Shown here: in pieces, positions 34,618 to 44,625 of the stretch
How the letters are laid out: the number at the start of each line of letters is the position of its first letter
Numbering within the stretch: the stretch's first letter is position 1
DNA from: Bacillota bacterium
GTDB taxonomy: Bacteria; Bacillota; Clostridia; Lachnospirales; Lachnospiraceae
Length of the DNA stretch: 64,000 bases
Assembly: GCA_023421505.1 (NCBI GenBank)
Contig: JAEZTJ010000025.1
Span: 69,139-133,138, forward strand
Reading direction: 5' to 3'
Position numbers and translations under genes: made by a program
Notes under the pieces: generated by a model
Told to the model about the DNA's origin: nothing
What the model saw: only the letters and a program-made list of their open reading frames with translations
The model's database searches: none

Positions 34618-37600
34618 TTATTCTTCTCCCCATATTTCAGCCTTCATCTCCTCCACTGACTTTGTGGCTAGATTATGGTATGCATGTCCAGGGAGTCTTA
34701 AATCGAATCCACAGGCACTCTTAAACTCACAGTATTTACAAGCGGTATCCTCCCCCAGACGGTAAGGATTAAGTCTTGCGTCTCCATTTAGAATTTGTCT
34801 GCTGTCTTCCATTAATTTATTGTTTACGTACCCTGCTATCGCTTCTATATGGTCTTTCTTAGCGGCGGAGGATCTCTTCGTTAGTTCTCCCTCTTTATTC
34901 GTCTCAGCCGGTATGATATCTGATTTTACCGAGGCTTTCAGCTTGCCCTCCGCCCCGGCTAACTTCGTATCCATCAAAGCGAGTACCTTCTTATCTTCAT
35001 TAACAAGTCCGTTCATACGAAGATTTTTTAATATATCTTGTTCCACCTGTCCAGATTTTGATACAATCGGATCATCAATATGGTAATAGAAGATACCGGA
35101 GGGTACGATCTCCTTATTCTGGTATCTTTTTTTCAAATAATCCATCGCTGCACTTAGATAGACCGATAACTGCTGCTGAAGTCCATAGTATACCTTTCCA
35201 ATATCAAAGAAGGTACTGCCCGATTTATAATCAATCACACGTACAAAAATCCTGTCCTCCTCCTCGTAGAGATCGAGGCGGTCAATCCGTCCCTTTAATG
35301 TAAGCGCCTCATCCGGTATATGATAAAAGGGCATCTCATAGCCGGCTGGTTCGAAGGCTCCCTGCCTGATTTGATTACATAAAGCCCAAAGTGTCCTGAT
35401 AGTAATTCGTTCCATCCTTTTAATCAGATACTCATTACGCTTACTGCTCCTTAAAAAGGAATTTTCATATTCTTCTACTGCATGGGTAACACTTTGAATC
35501 GCCATCTCTTCCCTTATTTCGTCTGGAAGAGTATGCCAGCTATATTCTCCTGCATCAAGCTGTTTAGAGAAATAATCAATTGCATTATGAAAAATATTAC
35601 CGATATCAGGTATCGCCAGCTTATATTCTTTGCGCTCCTCTAGCAATAAGCCGTAAGCCATAAAATGTGAAAAGGCACAGCCTGCATATCGCTCAAGCCT
35701 TGTAACACTTCCGTTTAAGCCAGCTCCATATAATAACCTGGCAGCTTCCCTTGAGATACCCTTTTCTGTATTCGTATAAAATGCTCCGCTGATTAATTTA
35801 TCTAGGATACGGCTAGTTGCCTCACCGGAACGGTAATATAAGTAAAGCTCCTTCCACATATCTGTGGGATCCTTTTGTTGATATGCTCTCAACCCCTCAG
35901 ACAGATAGTGAAGTCCATCATCCCTAAGGATATGCTCCACATCCATTACGCTTTCGTCTTCATCGATTACCTTTATCGCAGGAAATAGCTGCCTGACTTT
36001 TCCGATTAGGAAGGAAGGGTTTACCGTCTTTCCCTCAGCATTTACTTTATGATAACTGATATAGAGCTTATTTTGTGGTTTTGTCATATTCAGATAGATA
36101 TAGAATTGCTCTTCAAATGCCTGTTGGCGTTTTGTCGGGGCTAGTTCGATATCGTTACTTATCAACAACTCTCTCTCGATATCGGAAAGAATTCCACCAC
36201 TGCTGATTGCCTTGGGGATAATTCCTTCATTAACACCGATAAAGAAAAGTGCTTTAATATCCTTTAATCTGGTCCTTTCCGTATCACCGATTACCACTTC
36301 ATCGACTCCTGGAGGAATGAGCCCGACTTTCACCTCCACAAGTCCGGTATCTAAGATTTCACCAAATTCCTTCAGACTGACTGCTTCCTCACCTAATAAC
36401 AGCACCATCTGATCATAAAGCTCCATGATAATCCGGTACACCTGCTCAAATTCCTTGGCAATAAGAGGCTGGCCCTTTTCTAAAAAGCTTTCTTTGTAAG
36501 CATCTAGCTTTTTTTCGATATTAAGTCTTACCCCTAGCTCATATAAAGCTATCGTATAATCCTTAAGCGTTTTCTCTTTGTTTTTGAGGATATCGTAGAG
36601 TGGTAGGATATTCTCAATTAATTTTTCTCTTATTTTATTGATCTGTTCTAGTTTTACTGCTTCTTTGCTTTTAAAACCTCTAGTAAAAGGCTCTCGAAAA
36701 CGCTTATTACCTCGAAGCCCTGTAGCTAAAATATAGTTTTCAAAAAGATCCACTTCCTCCTGTGAAATATCAGTTAGTCCCGTTCGTAAATACCGAAAAA
36801 CACCTTCATAGCTGAAATCCTCACTGACTATTACGATTGCAGAACGCAGCAGCTCAACAAAAGGATTACCAAGGATATCTTTTTTATAATCAATAAAACA
36901 GGGGATACCAGCAAGAGTGAAGTATCTTTTTGCTAATCGCCCATAGTCCTCTATATTACCGGAAACTATAGCAATATCTCTATACCGATAACCTTCTTCT
37001 CTTATAAGACGCTTTATTTCCCTTGCAGCAAATGCCACCTCAGCTTCTGCATCCTTAGCAGCATGCAGCTGTATATCCTTCTGGTCCTTCTGATAAATCT
37101 CATAGGGATAACGGAATAGATTATGCTCAAGTGCTGCTAAAGCAGGCGAATTCATATATCGATAAGGAACTTTACAGTCGCATCTCTCATTCGCATAAAC
37201 AGGTGCCTCCATAGTAACATTAGCCTCTCCTGCCAGCTTTCTTAACTTATTAATCGTCTTCTTACTAAGACCAAACAGCAGATGCTTCGCATTCTCCTTA
37301 TTAATATAATCTCTTAAATCTATGGTTACCGTTATCATTACCTTCCTGGCATATTTCAGTATTTTCGTAAGTAGCTGGTACTGACAAGGAGTAAAACCGG
37401 TAAAACCATCTAAACATATCACGGAAGCTTTCAACCAATCGGACTGATCAATGACTTCATTAAGAAGTACCAATATCTCCTCTGCGGTAATATAGCGGTC
37501 CTTCATAAAGTCTTGAAAGCCCTGATAAACCGTTAAAAGATCCGCAAGCTTTGCTTTTAATACAGGCTTTTTTGCTGCTATTTCCTGCATTCTAACAATA

Positions 37601-38013
37601 TCTGCTGTCTGAACATTATATTGATAAAATTCAGATAAGAGGGATTTTAACTCATTTACAAAGCCCGGTTTTCTTACGTTTGAGCCGAACAAGATCAAAT
37701 CCTTTCGCTTCTTTGCAACTACTTTTCGAAGCACCATACTCTTTCCGGTATCTTCAAGAACTGGATAATCCGCTATGCCAACCTCATCAAAGATTCGATA
37801 AGCAAAGCGCAGAAAACTGAGAATATCAACATTCATGACACCATGCTTCGGGTGCATGCTTACGATATCCTTCTGTGTCTGCAGCGTAAACTGCTCCGGT
37901 ACAATCACCAAATAATTAGTAGCCGGGTCTTTTTCGGATTGCTCTATTACTTCACGATATAACTGATAGGATTTGCCCGAACCGGCACTTCCAAGAAATA
38001 ATTGTAAGGACAT
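34618..38013 (-). CDS. addB: AddB nuclease subunit
   Basis: AddB partners AddA, carries an inactive helicase-like half and a second nuclease domain, and recognises Chi. The 1131 residues begin with Walker A FLGSAGSGKSY. The C-terminal nuclease motif reads VRVIDYKSG (about residue 960). Cysteines in YAGCAFSHF and in CKYCEFKSACGF are the expected four ligands of the AddB 4Fe-4S cluster. It is the first gene of the addBA unit. Confidence 0.96.
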   Translation of the reverse strand: MSLQLFLGSAGSGKSYQLYREVIEQSEKDPATNYLVIVPEQFTLQTQKDIVSMHPKHGVMNVDILSFLRFAYRIFDEVGIADYPVLEDTGKSMVLRKVVAKKRKDLILFGSNVRKPGFVNELKSLLSEFYQYNVQTADIVRMQEIAAKKPVLKAKLADLLTVYQGFQDFMKDRYITAEEILVLLNEVIDQSDWLKASVICLDGFTGFTPCQYQLLTKILKYARKVMITVTIDLRDYINKENAKHLLFGLSKKTINKLRKLAGEANVTMEAPVYANERCDCKVPYRYMNSPALAALEHNLFRYPYEIYQKDQKDIQLHAAKDAEAEVAFAAREIKRLIREEGYRYRDIAIVSGNIEDYGRLAKRYFTLAGIPCFIDYKKDILGNPFVELLRSAIVIVSEDFSYEGVFRYLRTGLTDISQEEVDLFENYILATGLRGNKRFREPFTRGFKSKEAVKLEQINKIREKLIENILPLYDILKNKEKTLKDYTIALYELGVRLNIEKKLDAYKESFLEKGQPLIAKEFEQVYRIIMELYDQMVLLLGEEAVSLKEFGEILDTGLVEVKVGLIPPGVDEVVIGDTERTRLKDIKALFFIGVNEGIIPKAISSGGILSDIERELLISNDIELAPTKRQQAFEEQFYIYLNMTKPQNKLYISYHKVNAEGKTVNPSFLIGKVRQLFPAIKVIDEDESVMDVEHILRDDGLHYLSEGLRAYQQKDPTDMWKELYLYYRSGEATSRILDKLISGAFYTNTEKGISREAARLLYGAGLNGSVTRLERYAGCAFSHFMAYGLLLEERKEYKLAIPDIGNIFHNAIDYFSKQLDAGEYSWHTLPDEIREEMAIQSVTHAVEEYENSFLRSSKRNEYLIKRMERITIRTLWALCNQIRQGAFEPAGYEMPFYHIPDEALTLKGRIDRLDLYEEEDRIFVRVIDYKSGSTFFDIGKVYYGLQQQLSVYLSAAMDYLKKRYQNKEIVPSGIFYYHIDDPIVSKSGQVEQDILKNLRMNGLVNEDKKVLALMDTKLAGAEGKLKASVKSDIIPAETNKEGELTKRSSAAKKDHIEAIAGYVNNKLMEDSRQILNGDARLNPYRLGEDTACKYCEFKSACGFDLRLPGHAYHNLATKSVEEMKAEIWGEE

Positions 38014-38119
38014 AAAATATCACTCCATTAATGGAATTTATCTGCATAATTTAAGCAGGTAGCTAATAATATATAATAAGAATCAAGACATGAATTAAAT
38101 CATGCTCCGGAGGACAGAG

Positions 38120-38557
38120 ATGGCAAAGACAAAAATAGTCGTAATCCAATTAAAAGAAATCATATATACTGTGATTTTTGCAGCTTTAGGTATTCTACTG
38201 ATACTACTTCTTATATTTATGTTCCGAGGTGGTAAAGATGATAAAGCAGCTTCCAACAAAACCGATTTGTATACAGCAGGCGTTTATAATTCCACTTTAA
38301 CTCTAAGTGATACCTCCTTTAATCTGGAAGTAGTGGTAGATAAAAATCATATTAATTCTGTTACCTTACAGAATGTAGATGAAGCTATCACCACGATGTA
38401 TCCGCTTGTTAAACCATCCCTAGAGCAAATTACAGACCAGTTATACAACGATGTTCCGATCGAACAGGTGGAAACTGACGAGGATATGCAATTTACAGAG
38501 CAGCTACTGATTGAAGCAATTAAAGCTGCACTCGAACAAGCAAAAGCTACCGAATAG
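38120..38557 (+). CDS. Small membrane-anchored protein, unknown
   Basis: The 145-residue protein has one N-terminal membrane helix (about residues 14-36), a short charged linker and an extracytoplasmic domain with GVYNSTLTLSDTSFNLEVVVDKNHINSV. This layout resembles the small FMN-binding-like extracellular domains of Clostridia, but no flavin attachment motif is seen. The start is the ATG at 38120, preceded by GGAGG; the in-frame ATG at 38102 lies upstream of that site. It is divergent from addB. Function unknown. Confidence 0.7.
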   Translation: MAKTKIVVIQLKEIIYTVIFAALGILLILLLIFMFRGGKDDKAASNKTDLYTAGVYNSTLTLSDTSFNLEVVVDKNHINSVTLQNVDEAITTMYPLVKPSLEQITDQLYNDVPIEQVETDEDMQFTEQLLIEAIKAALEQAKATE

Positions 38558-38649
38558 CAGGTACATATCACTCTCCCCAGTCAAATTCGTTTTTACACTT
38601 AAATTAATTAGTTCACAGCTGACGAATTTTTTAAATTTATGCAGGATAT

Positions 38650-38695
38650 TAGGATGCTGCAGAGTAATGCTTCAAGCATTACTTTACAGCATCCT
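38650..38695. terminator. Bidirectional terminator
   Basis: TAGGATGCTG...AGTAATGCTT pairs with AAGCATTACT...CAGCATCCTA around a tight loop, with a small internal bulge. It sits between the membrane-anchored protein gene and convergent degV. Confidence 0.7.
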
Positions 38696-38699
38696 ATTA

Positions 38700-39584
38700 C
38701 TATTTACTGATATATTTATCGTAGGGCGAAGCTTCATTTAAAAATGTAATACCAATAATACCAGGACCCGTATGTGCTCCTATTGCACATCCAACGTAAT
38801 TTTCCATGAAGTATTTGCTCTCATAGGATTTAGCAAGCTGCAGCTTCATTGCTTCCATCGTCTGAACATCATCCCCATGAACAATTCCAATTACTTGCTT
38901 GTCAAGCGCGGCTCCCCTCTCACCGACGAGTTCAATCAGTCTTTTTAAGGCTTTCTGCCTGCCCCTTACCTTCTCAATTGCCTCTAACGCCCCTAAATCA
39001 TTAACATGAATAATAGGCTTGATATCCAGTAAGCCTCCTGCAATCGCAGAGGTTCTGCTGAGTCTACCGCCTTTAAACAGATACTCTAGTGTATTAACCG
39101 TAAAAATCTGCTCCATATGCTCACAGTGCCATCTGATGCCGTCTATAATTTCCTGCTTAGATGCCCCCTTTTGCTGCATTACTAGAGCATAATATGTTAC
39201 CAGCCCGAAGCCAGTAGAGGCACATTTTGAATCTATTATCGTTAAATCAAATTCCGGATATTGCTCAATAAGTTCAGTCTTTGCTATATTAGCAGCATTA
39301 TATGTACCTGCAATTCCTGTGGAGAAGCAAATATAGATAACTTCATCCCCATTCTTTGCATATGACAAAAAGTTATCATAAAACATCTGAGAATTAATAT
39401 GATAAGTCTTAACGTCCTTACCGCTACGAAGTATCTGGTAAAACTCCTTCGGCATAATCGTTTTTCCATCAAAATAATCCTTCTCCTCTATTACAACCGG
39501 CGTTGGAATTACATGCAGGTTAAAGTCATTGATCACCCAATCGGGTATATCAGATGCCGAGTCAGTTATTATCTTAAGTGTCAT
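38700..39584 (-). CDS. DegV-family fatty acid-binding protein
   Basis: The 294-residue protein starts LKIITDSASDIPDW and has the conserved CFSTGIAGTYNAAN (about residue 85), EYLFKGGRLSRTSA (near 165) and GAHTGPGIIGI near the C-terminus. These residues line the fatty-acid pocket of DegV/FakB proteins. In other Firmicutes FakB hands fatty acids to the kinase FakA; fakA is not in the window. GGAGGGA precedes the ATG. Confidence 0.92.
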   Translation of the reverse strand: MTLKIITDSASDIPDWVINDFNLHVIPTPVVIEEKDYFDGKTIMPKEFYQILRSGKDVKTYHINSQMFYDNFLSYAKNGDEVIYICFSTGIAGTYNAANIAKTELIEQYPEFDLTIIDSKCASTGFGLVTYYALVMQQKGASKQEIIDGIRWHCEHMEQIFTVNTLEYLFKGGRLSRTSAIAGGLLDIKPIIHVNDLGALEAIEKVRGRQKALKRLIELVGERGAALDKQVIGIVHGDDVQTMEAMKLQLAKSYESKYFMENYVGCAIGAHTGPGIIGITFLNEASPYDKYISK

Positions 39585-39619
39585 ATAATCCCTCCGTATG
39601 TGTTTGTATAAATTTAATT

Positions 39620-39643
39620 TACTGTGTATGCAATACGTACAGA
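39620..39643. repeat. Fragment of the short inverted-repeat element
   Basis: ACTGTGTATGCAATACGTACAG matches the inner right side of copy 1 (14911-14932) with two differences. No ends are preserved. Confidence 0.4.
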
Positions 39644-39681
39644 TACTTTATCCCAAAATACTTTTGGGCATACTAATCGAT

Positions 39682-41607
39682 CTATAACAGTTCCAGTTCT
39701 TTCATCCATAGTGCTGCTGAAGCATCACTGGGCATTCTTAGATCTCCCCTTGGTGATACGGATACACTCCCTACCTTTGGTCCATCCGGCAGACAGGAAC
39801 GCTTAAACTGCTGGGTAAAGAATCTGCGGTAGAATACCTTTAACCATTTCAGTATTACTTTATCAGAATAATTACCTTCAAAGGCAATCTTTGCGAGGCG
39901 GTAAATCCTACTTGGTTCATATCCAAATCTTAGGATATAATAGAGAAAGAAATCATGCAGTTCATAGGGTCCAACGATATCCTCCGTCTTCTGCGTAATC
40001 TCTCCTTTGCTAGGAGGAAGCAGCTCAGGGCTAACAGGGGTATCTAAGATGTCTTTTAGTACCTCCTTCAGCCTTTCTTCTTTCGCTGTATCTGCAAAGT
40101 AAGATACCAAATAACGTACCAAAGTCTTGGGTACGGAGGAATTTACCCCGTACATTGACATATGGTCTCCATTATAGGTAGCCCAGCCAAGTGCTAACTC
40201 TGACATATCGCCTGTTCCTACAACGATACCATTATGTTTGCCGGCAAGATCCATTAGTACCTGTGTCCGTTCTCTGGCCTGGCTATTCTCATAAGTCAGA
40301 TCGTGTATCTCCCTGTCATGTCCAATATCTTTAAAATGCAGCTCCACTGCTTCCTTGATTGGTATCTCCATCAAGCTTACACCCAGACATTCTGATAGTG
40401 TAACAGCATTCCGATAGGTTCTGTCAGTTGTCCCAAAGCAAGGCATTGTAACTGCTAATATACCTTTCTTGTCCAAGCCTAATAGCTCAAAGGCTCTATC
40501 TGTTACTAACAGCGCAAGGGTTGAATCTAGTCCTCCGGATATACCAAGAACGGCGCAGGTAGCTCCAATGTGAGCTAGCCTTTTCTTAAGACCAATTGCC
40601 TGTATCCCTATTATATCCTTGCAGCGTTTATCTCTGTCAGCCTTAATAGAAGGTACAAAGGGTGCCGGATCAATAAATCTTGTTAATTTAATCTCAGGCA
40701 AGTCATATCCTTCTTTGTTAAAGGAATAGGGTATAATTTTATAGGGAACAGTATTCTGCCCCAAATAAGTATGCATTCTTCTACGTTCACTCTTTAATTT
40801 ACCAAGATCAATTTCACTGAAAATAATACCATTCTCAAATACATTTGTTTCTGTTAGGATAATGCCATTTTCAGCAATCAGATTATGGCCGGCAAAAACA
40901 ACATCTGTCGTAGATTCTCCTTCACCCGCATCACTATATAAGTATCCGCAAACCAGTCGCGCTGACTGTCCCTTTACTAACTCTCTTCGATATACATCCT
41001 TACCGGTCAGCTCATCACTAGCAGAAAGATTAGCTATAATCGTAGCTCCTGCGATACAATGCTCGATACTGGGTGATTTTGGGATCCATAAGTCCTCGCA
41101 AATCTCTACCCCGAGAATAAATTCAGGCATATTAATGCATTGAAATAAAATCCTTGATCCAAAATAGACCTCTTCTCCCATAAAATTAATCTCTATAGGT
41201 TCTAAAATTCCAGAGGTAAAATGTCTTGCCTCATAGAATTCAGTATAATTCGGTATACTGATCTTAGGAATCAAACCAAGTATTTTACCATTTTGGATAA
41301 CAGCTGCCGTATTATATAACTTTCCCTTTACTACATAAGGAAATCCTACTACAACTACAAGCTCCTTATTCTTTGTAAAATCAGCAATTTTTCTAATACT
41401 TCTCATGGCGCCGTTTAGCAGTGTCTCCTGTAAAAACAAATCGCCACAGGTATAGCCGGTTACACAAAGCTCAGGAAATACAATCAGCTTACTATCTTGC
41501 TGTCCGGCTGCAGTTATCAATTCCATAATTCTTTCCGTATTATAATCACAATCTGCTACCTTGATCACAGGAGTAGCAGCAGCAACCTTTAGAAATCCAT
41601 GTTTCAT
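39682..41607 (-). CDS. nadE: Glutamine-dependent NAD+ synthetase
   Basis: The 641-residue protein makes NAD from deamido-NAD with ammonia drawn from glutamine. The N-terminal nitrilase-type glutaminase has the Glu (VFPELCVTGY), Lys (GLIPKISIPNY) and Cys (GVEICEDLW) triad. The C-terminal synthetase has the ATP loop GISGGLDSTLALL and the GTGDMSELALGWATYNGDHM region. The ATG at 41607 is preferred over 41622 because GAGGAGG lies between them. Its own promoter (41665-41693) follows two terminators of the upstream RNA gene. Confidence 0.96.
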   Translation of the reverse strand: MKHGFLKVAAATPVIKVADCDYNTERIMELITAAGQQDSKLIVFPELCVTGYTCGDLFLQETLLNGAMRSIRKIADFTKNKELVVVVGFPYVVKGKLYNTAAVIQNGKILGLIPKISIPNYTEFYEARHFTSGILEPIEINFMGEEVYFGSRILFQCINMPEFILGVEICEDLWIPKSPSIEHCIAGATIIANLSASDELTGKDVYRRELVKGQSARLVCGYLYSDAGEGESTTDVVFAGHNLIAENGIILTETNVFENGIIFSEIDLGKLKSERRRMHTYLGQNTVPYKIIPYSFNKEGYDLPEIKLTRFIDPAPFVPSIKADRDKRCKDIIGIQAIGLKKRLAHIGATCAVLGISGGLDSTLALLVTDRAFELLGLDKKGILAVTMPCFGTTDRTYRNAVTLSECLGVSLMEIPIKEAVELHFKDIGHDREIHDLTYENSQARERTQVLMDLAGKHNGIVVGTGDMSELALGWATYNGDHMSMYGVNSSVPKTLVRYLVSYFADTAKEERLKEVLKDILDTPVSPELLPPSKGEITQKTEDIVGPYELHDFFLYYILRFGYEPSRIYRLAKIAFEGNYSDKVILKWLKVFYRRFFTQQFKRSCLPDGPKVGSVSVSPRGDLRMPSDASAALWMKELELL

Positions 41608-41664
41608 TAGATGCCTCCTCATTCGCCTTTATGTAGAAAATCCAAATCTATGTATTTACTGTTC

Positions 41665-41693
41665 ATTATAGATTTCTGCATATAAAAAAACAA
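41665..41693 (-). promoter_or_regulatory. nadE promoter
   Basis: TTGTTT (41693-41688) and TATAAT (41670-41665) are 17 bases apart on the minus strand, about 58 bases upstream of the nadE start. Confidence 0.65.
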
Positions 41694-41701
41694 GGATTGA
41701 A

Positions 41702-41732
41702 TGAAAAAAGAGTTTGCCCTGCAAACTCTTAT
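41702..41732 (-). terminator. Second terminator after the 6S-like RNA
   Basis: AAGAGTTTGC pairs with GCAAACTCTT around a short loop and is followed by six Ts on the minus strand. A separate 10-base hairpin (ACAATAGA/TCTATTGT) lies between it and the first terminator. Confidence 0.8.
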
Positions 41733-41753
41733 ACAATAGATCACTTCTATTGT

Positions 41754-41973
41754 ATAAAAAAAGCGGCACTGGGCCGCCTTCATCATTCGTGATATACCCA
41801 AAATGCCGTTTCCTGTATTTTGACTCCTAGCCAAGCTAGGTGGGTAACCGCACATAAGCTTCTGCCTTCCGCTGCAAACGGCGGCCTGACATCTACTTAA
41901 GAATGTAGGAATCCCTTATTATATCATGTAGGTTCAAAATAACAGGATTGTCGCACACCTCAGGAATTTCCTT
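41754..41973 (-). ncRNA. ssrS: Probable 6S RNA
   Basis: An independent transcription unit: promoter TTGAAA-17-TATAAT (41980-42008), about 220 transcribed bases, and a terminator (GGCGGC/GCCGCT then seven Us) backed by a second one. The RNA starts near TTCCTGAGGTGTGCGACA, like the CCTGAxGUGU opening of Firmicute 6S RNAs. It contains GCAGAAGCTTATGTGCGGT, then TACCCACCT and the hairpin CCTAGC/GCTAGG. GGCCGCC near the middle is complementary to GGCGGCC near the 3' end and GCCGTTT to AAACGGC, forming a long rod. 6S RNA binds RNA polymerase holoenzyme. The assignment rests on recall of the family, not a model search. Confidence 0.55.
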
Positions 41974-41979
41974 AAAATT

Positions 41980-42008
41980 ATTATATCTTATAATTCATTG
42001 TTTTTCAA
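41980..42008 (-). promoter_or_regulatory. Promoter of the 6S-like RNA
   Basis: TTGAAA (42008-42003) and TATAAT (41985-41980) are separated by 17 bases on the minus strand. Confidence 0.75.
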
Positions 42009-42069
42009 GTTTTTTATCACTTATTTGATTGGAAATTACAAGCTAAATTGGTAGTCAAAAATCTTTTGT

Positions 42070-43554
42070 CTACTCCTCGATATCCAGATAAGGGAAGGAA
42101 AATTTAAATTCCGAACCCTCACCGGGTAATGAACTCACTTCAATTGTCCCATCATGCTTTAATGCAATCTGCTTGGCAATTGCTAATCCCAGTCCTGTTC
42201 CGCTTGCATTCTGACGCAGATTGGATTTGTAAAATTTCTCGAAAATATGCGTAATATCGGATGGCTCAATTCCGACACCTTCATCTTTAATCGATACTTT
42301 TATTTTATCCGCCTTTGATAAATTTATGTGCACCGTTTTATTTTCTTCAGAAAATTTTATGGCATTGTCAAGAATTACCATAAACATCTGCCGTAAACGA
42401 TCATAATCACCTAATATCATGGAATAGGGACTGTCCTTCTTTACTTCAATCATGATATTCTTCTTTCTCGCAATTGCACCGGCACTTCGAATAATATCAT
42501 CAAAAACCTGCTGTAGGTTAACTGGTTCCTTCTCGATAGCAAAATCTGGATTCTGCATTTTTGATAAGGTTAACAGATCCCCTACCAGACGCTCCATAGA
42601 TTTACATTCCGAAAGCATACGATTATAGTATTGGTCTATTTTTTCTTCATCTTGTACTACACCGTCAGCAAGCGTCTCAGTATATGCCCTGATTACTGTG
42701 ATCGGTGTTCTGAGTTCATGGGAGACATTTGCAAAAAAATCCAGCTTCATCTGGTCGAGCTTCTTTCTCTCGATATCATTTTCCAGAAGCTTCTCAGATA
42801 GGATATCCACCGTCTTTGCCAAATCTCCTATCTCATCATTACGCTTTATTCCTGTCTTACTTTGATAATTTCCTGCAGCTAATTCAAGCGCCGTCACTCT
42901 CATTCTTGAAATAGGCAAGGATAATTCGGTGGCAAAAATAATCACTATGACAAAGGAAATTCCCAGTGAAACAACGATACTTATAACAATAAGTGAAAGA
43001 CTGCTTCTTATAATCTGCGTTCGTTCCTCCACCTGCTGCTTAACAAGAATTGCCCCTACTATCTCATTATTCGCTCCTCTAATTGGATATCCAACCGTAA
43101 TTGTATTTACTTCATATATTTTATCATAGCTTTCCTCATAGTTATTCGGTATATCGAGGAAAGCATTTTCAATAATGGGTACATATTGTGCATATTCCGG
43201 AAGATTTTTTATCTCCTCATAGCTATCCCCTGTTAACATGCTTTCTTCCATTGGAGCTGTTGCATTAGGATTAGAAAAAGTCCAGATATCCCAATCATTT
43301 ACATCTTGTAAATCACTTACATAGTTCGCAAAGTCTGCTGTTCTTTTACTTTCGATACAATCTGATGCCTTACTGCTTACAACTTTCGCCTGCTGATTTA
43401 AATCTTCCTTAATATTCTCTATCGTCGATTCCTGAAACTGCCACATGAAGATGAAACCGATTAATGCTGCCGTAACAATCAGCATTAAGGCATAATTTCG
43501 ATATAGCTTAAAAAACAGACGGTTATAAATCCGCACCTTATTATCATTAGGCAT
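42070..43554 (-). CDS. Sensor histidine kinase
   Basis: The 494-residue membrane kinase has two transmembrane helices (about 18-35 and 183-208) flanking an extracytoplasmic sensor of about 150 residues. A HAMP linker (LPISRMRVTALELAAGNY) follows, then the phosphoacceptor in NVSHELRTPITV (His near residue 275) and an ATPase domain with DNAIKF (N box), DEGVGI (G1) and GTGLGLAIAK (G2). It lies 9 bases after the response regulator gene, a typical PhoPR/WalRK-like pair. The signal is unknown; no linked target genes are evident. Confidence 0.93.
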   Translation of the reverse strand: MPNDNKVRIYNRLFFKLYRNYALMLIVTAALIGFIFMWQFQESTIENIKEDLNQQAKVVSSKASDCIESKRTADFANYVSDLQDVNDWDIWTFSNPNATAPMEESMLTGDSYEEIKNLPEYAQYVPIIENAFLDIPNNYEESYDKIYEVNTITVGYPIRGANNEIVGAILVKQQVEERTQIIRSSLSLIVISIVVSLGISFVIVIIFATELSLPISRMRVTALELAAGNYQSKTGIKRNDEIGDLAKTVDILSEKLLENDIERKKLDQMKLDFFANVSHELRTPITVIRAYTETLADGVVQDEEKIDQYYNRMLSECKSMERLVGDLLTLSKMQNPDFAIEKEPVNLQQVFDDIIRSAGAIARKKNIMIEVKKDSPYSMILGDYDRLRQMFMVILDNAIKFSEENKTVHINLSKADKIKVSIKDEGVGIEPSDITHIFEKFYKSNLRQNASGTGLGLAIAKQIALKHDGTIEVSSLPGEGSEFKFSFPYLDIEE

Positions 43555-43563
43555 ATATAATCC

Positions 43564-44259
43564 CTACTTTTCTTCGATCTCAAATTTATAGCCAACACCC
43601 CAGATTGTCTTAATATTCCAAGAGGAATGTTCTATGGCATCTAATTTGGAGCGTAGACGCTTGATATGGGAATCTACCGTTCTGCTGTCACCAAAGTAAT
43701 CAAACCCCCATAGGCTGTCAAGCAAATTGTCTCTGGTAAATACCTTATTCGGATTTGAAGCCAGTGTCCACATGGTTTCAATTTCTTTCTTGGTAAGAGC
43801 GATCTTATGACCGCCTATATGTAAGGTATATTCTTCGAGGTTAATCTCCAGATTGCCGATCGTAAGCATATTTTCCGAAGAAGCCTCTTTAGAAGCCTTT
43901 GTCATTCTTCTTAAGACTGCTCTGACTCTAGCCATCACCTCTCTTGGGCTGAATGGCTTCACAATATAGTCATCTGCACCGATATCAAGACCCATGATTT
44001 TATCGAAATCTTCACCTCTTGCCGTTATTAAGATTACCGGAACATTGGATTTACTTCTGATCTTCCTGCAAACCTCATATCCATCTTCCTTTGGCATCAT
44101 TACATCTAATAATACTACCTCCGGATTATACTGTGAAAATAATTTAAATGCTTCTTCTCCGTCTCCCGCTACAACAGGTTCAAAGCCTTCCATTCTGGAG
44201 TATGTAGATAAAATATCTGTAATATCATGATTATCATCCGCGATTAATATATGCTGCAT
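43564..44259 (-). CDS. OmpR-family response regulator
   Basis: The protein has 231 residues: a receiver domain with the phosphorylation site in VLLDVMMPKEDG (Asp near 52), Thr in VILITARG and Lys in YIVKPFSP, and a C-terminal winged helix DNA-binding domain (DNLLDSLWGFDYFGDSRTVDSH). It is phosphorylated by the kinase encoded immediately downstream. AAGGGAG precedes the ATG. Confidence 0.94.
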   Translation of the reverse strand: MQHILIADDNHDITDILSTYSRMEGFEPVVAGDGEEAFKLFSQYNPEVVLLDVMMPKEDGYEVCRKIRSKSNVPVILITARGEDFDKIMGLDIGADDYIVKPFSPREVMARVRAVLRRMTKASKEASSENMLTIGNLEINLEEYTLHIGGHKIALTKKEIETMWTLASNPNKVFTRDNLLDSLWGFDYFGDSRTVDSHIKRLRSKLDAIEHSSWNIKTIWGVGYKFEIEEK

Positions 44260-44625
44260 AGCTTATCTCCCTTCATACTTCTTTTCCCGTTTATCTTTAG
44301 CGCAAACTATAATGCTATTATATATGATACAACGGGCTGAAAACAAGTAGTAAAACTTATCAATAATTTAATTACATAAATTTAACCAAATAGAAGTACT
44401 TTACCGCTTACCTGTTTCAAGCAAATCCTTAGTAGCTCCCTGCAAAAATCGGATTCCATAAATCATTACTAAGCAAATTTACAATAAAAATGTGCTGGAA
44501 TATATTAATTATTTATTATATAAATTTTTACATTATGACACTTTTCTGACAAAAACAAAAGGTATTATTGAATTAGAATAAATAGGATGTGACACAAGGA
44601 ATTTCCAAACTCCGGAGGAATAGCC

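Noticed and set aside
41619..41855. A 78-codon minus-strand frame
   Set aside because: It lies across the 6S-like RNA and its terminators and the nadE leader, so it is not a gene.
41754..41973. Interpreting the nadE-upstream RNA as SRP RNA
   Set aside because: A CAGGCC...GGAAGGCAG stretch looks similar, but the GGAA tetraloop hairpin of SRP helix 8 is not formed.
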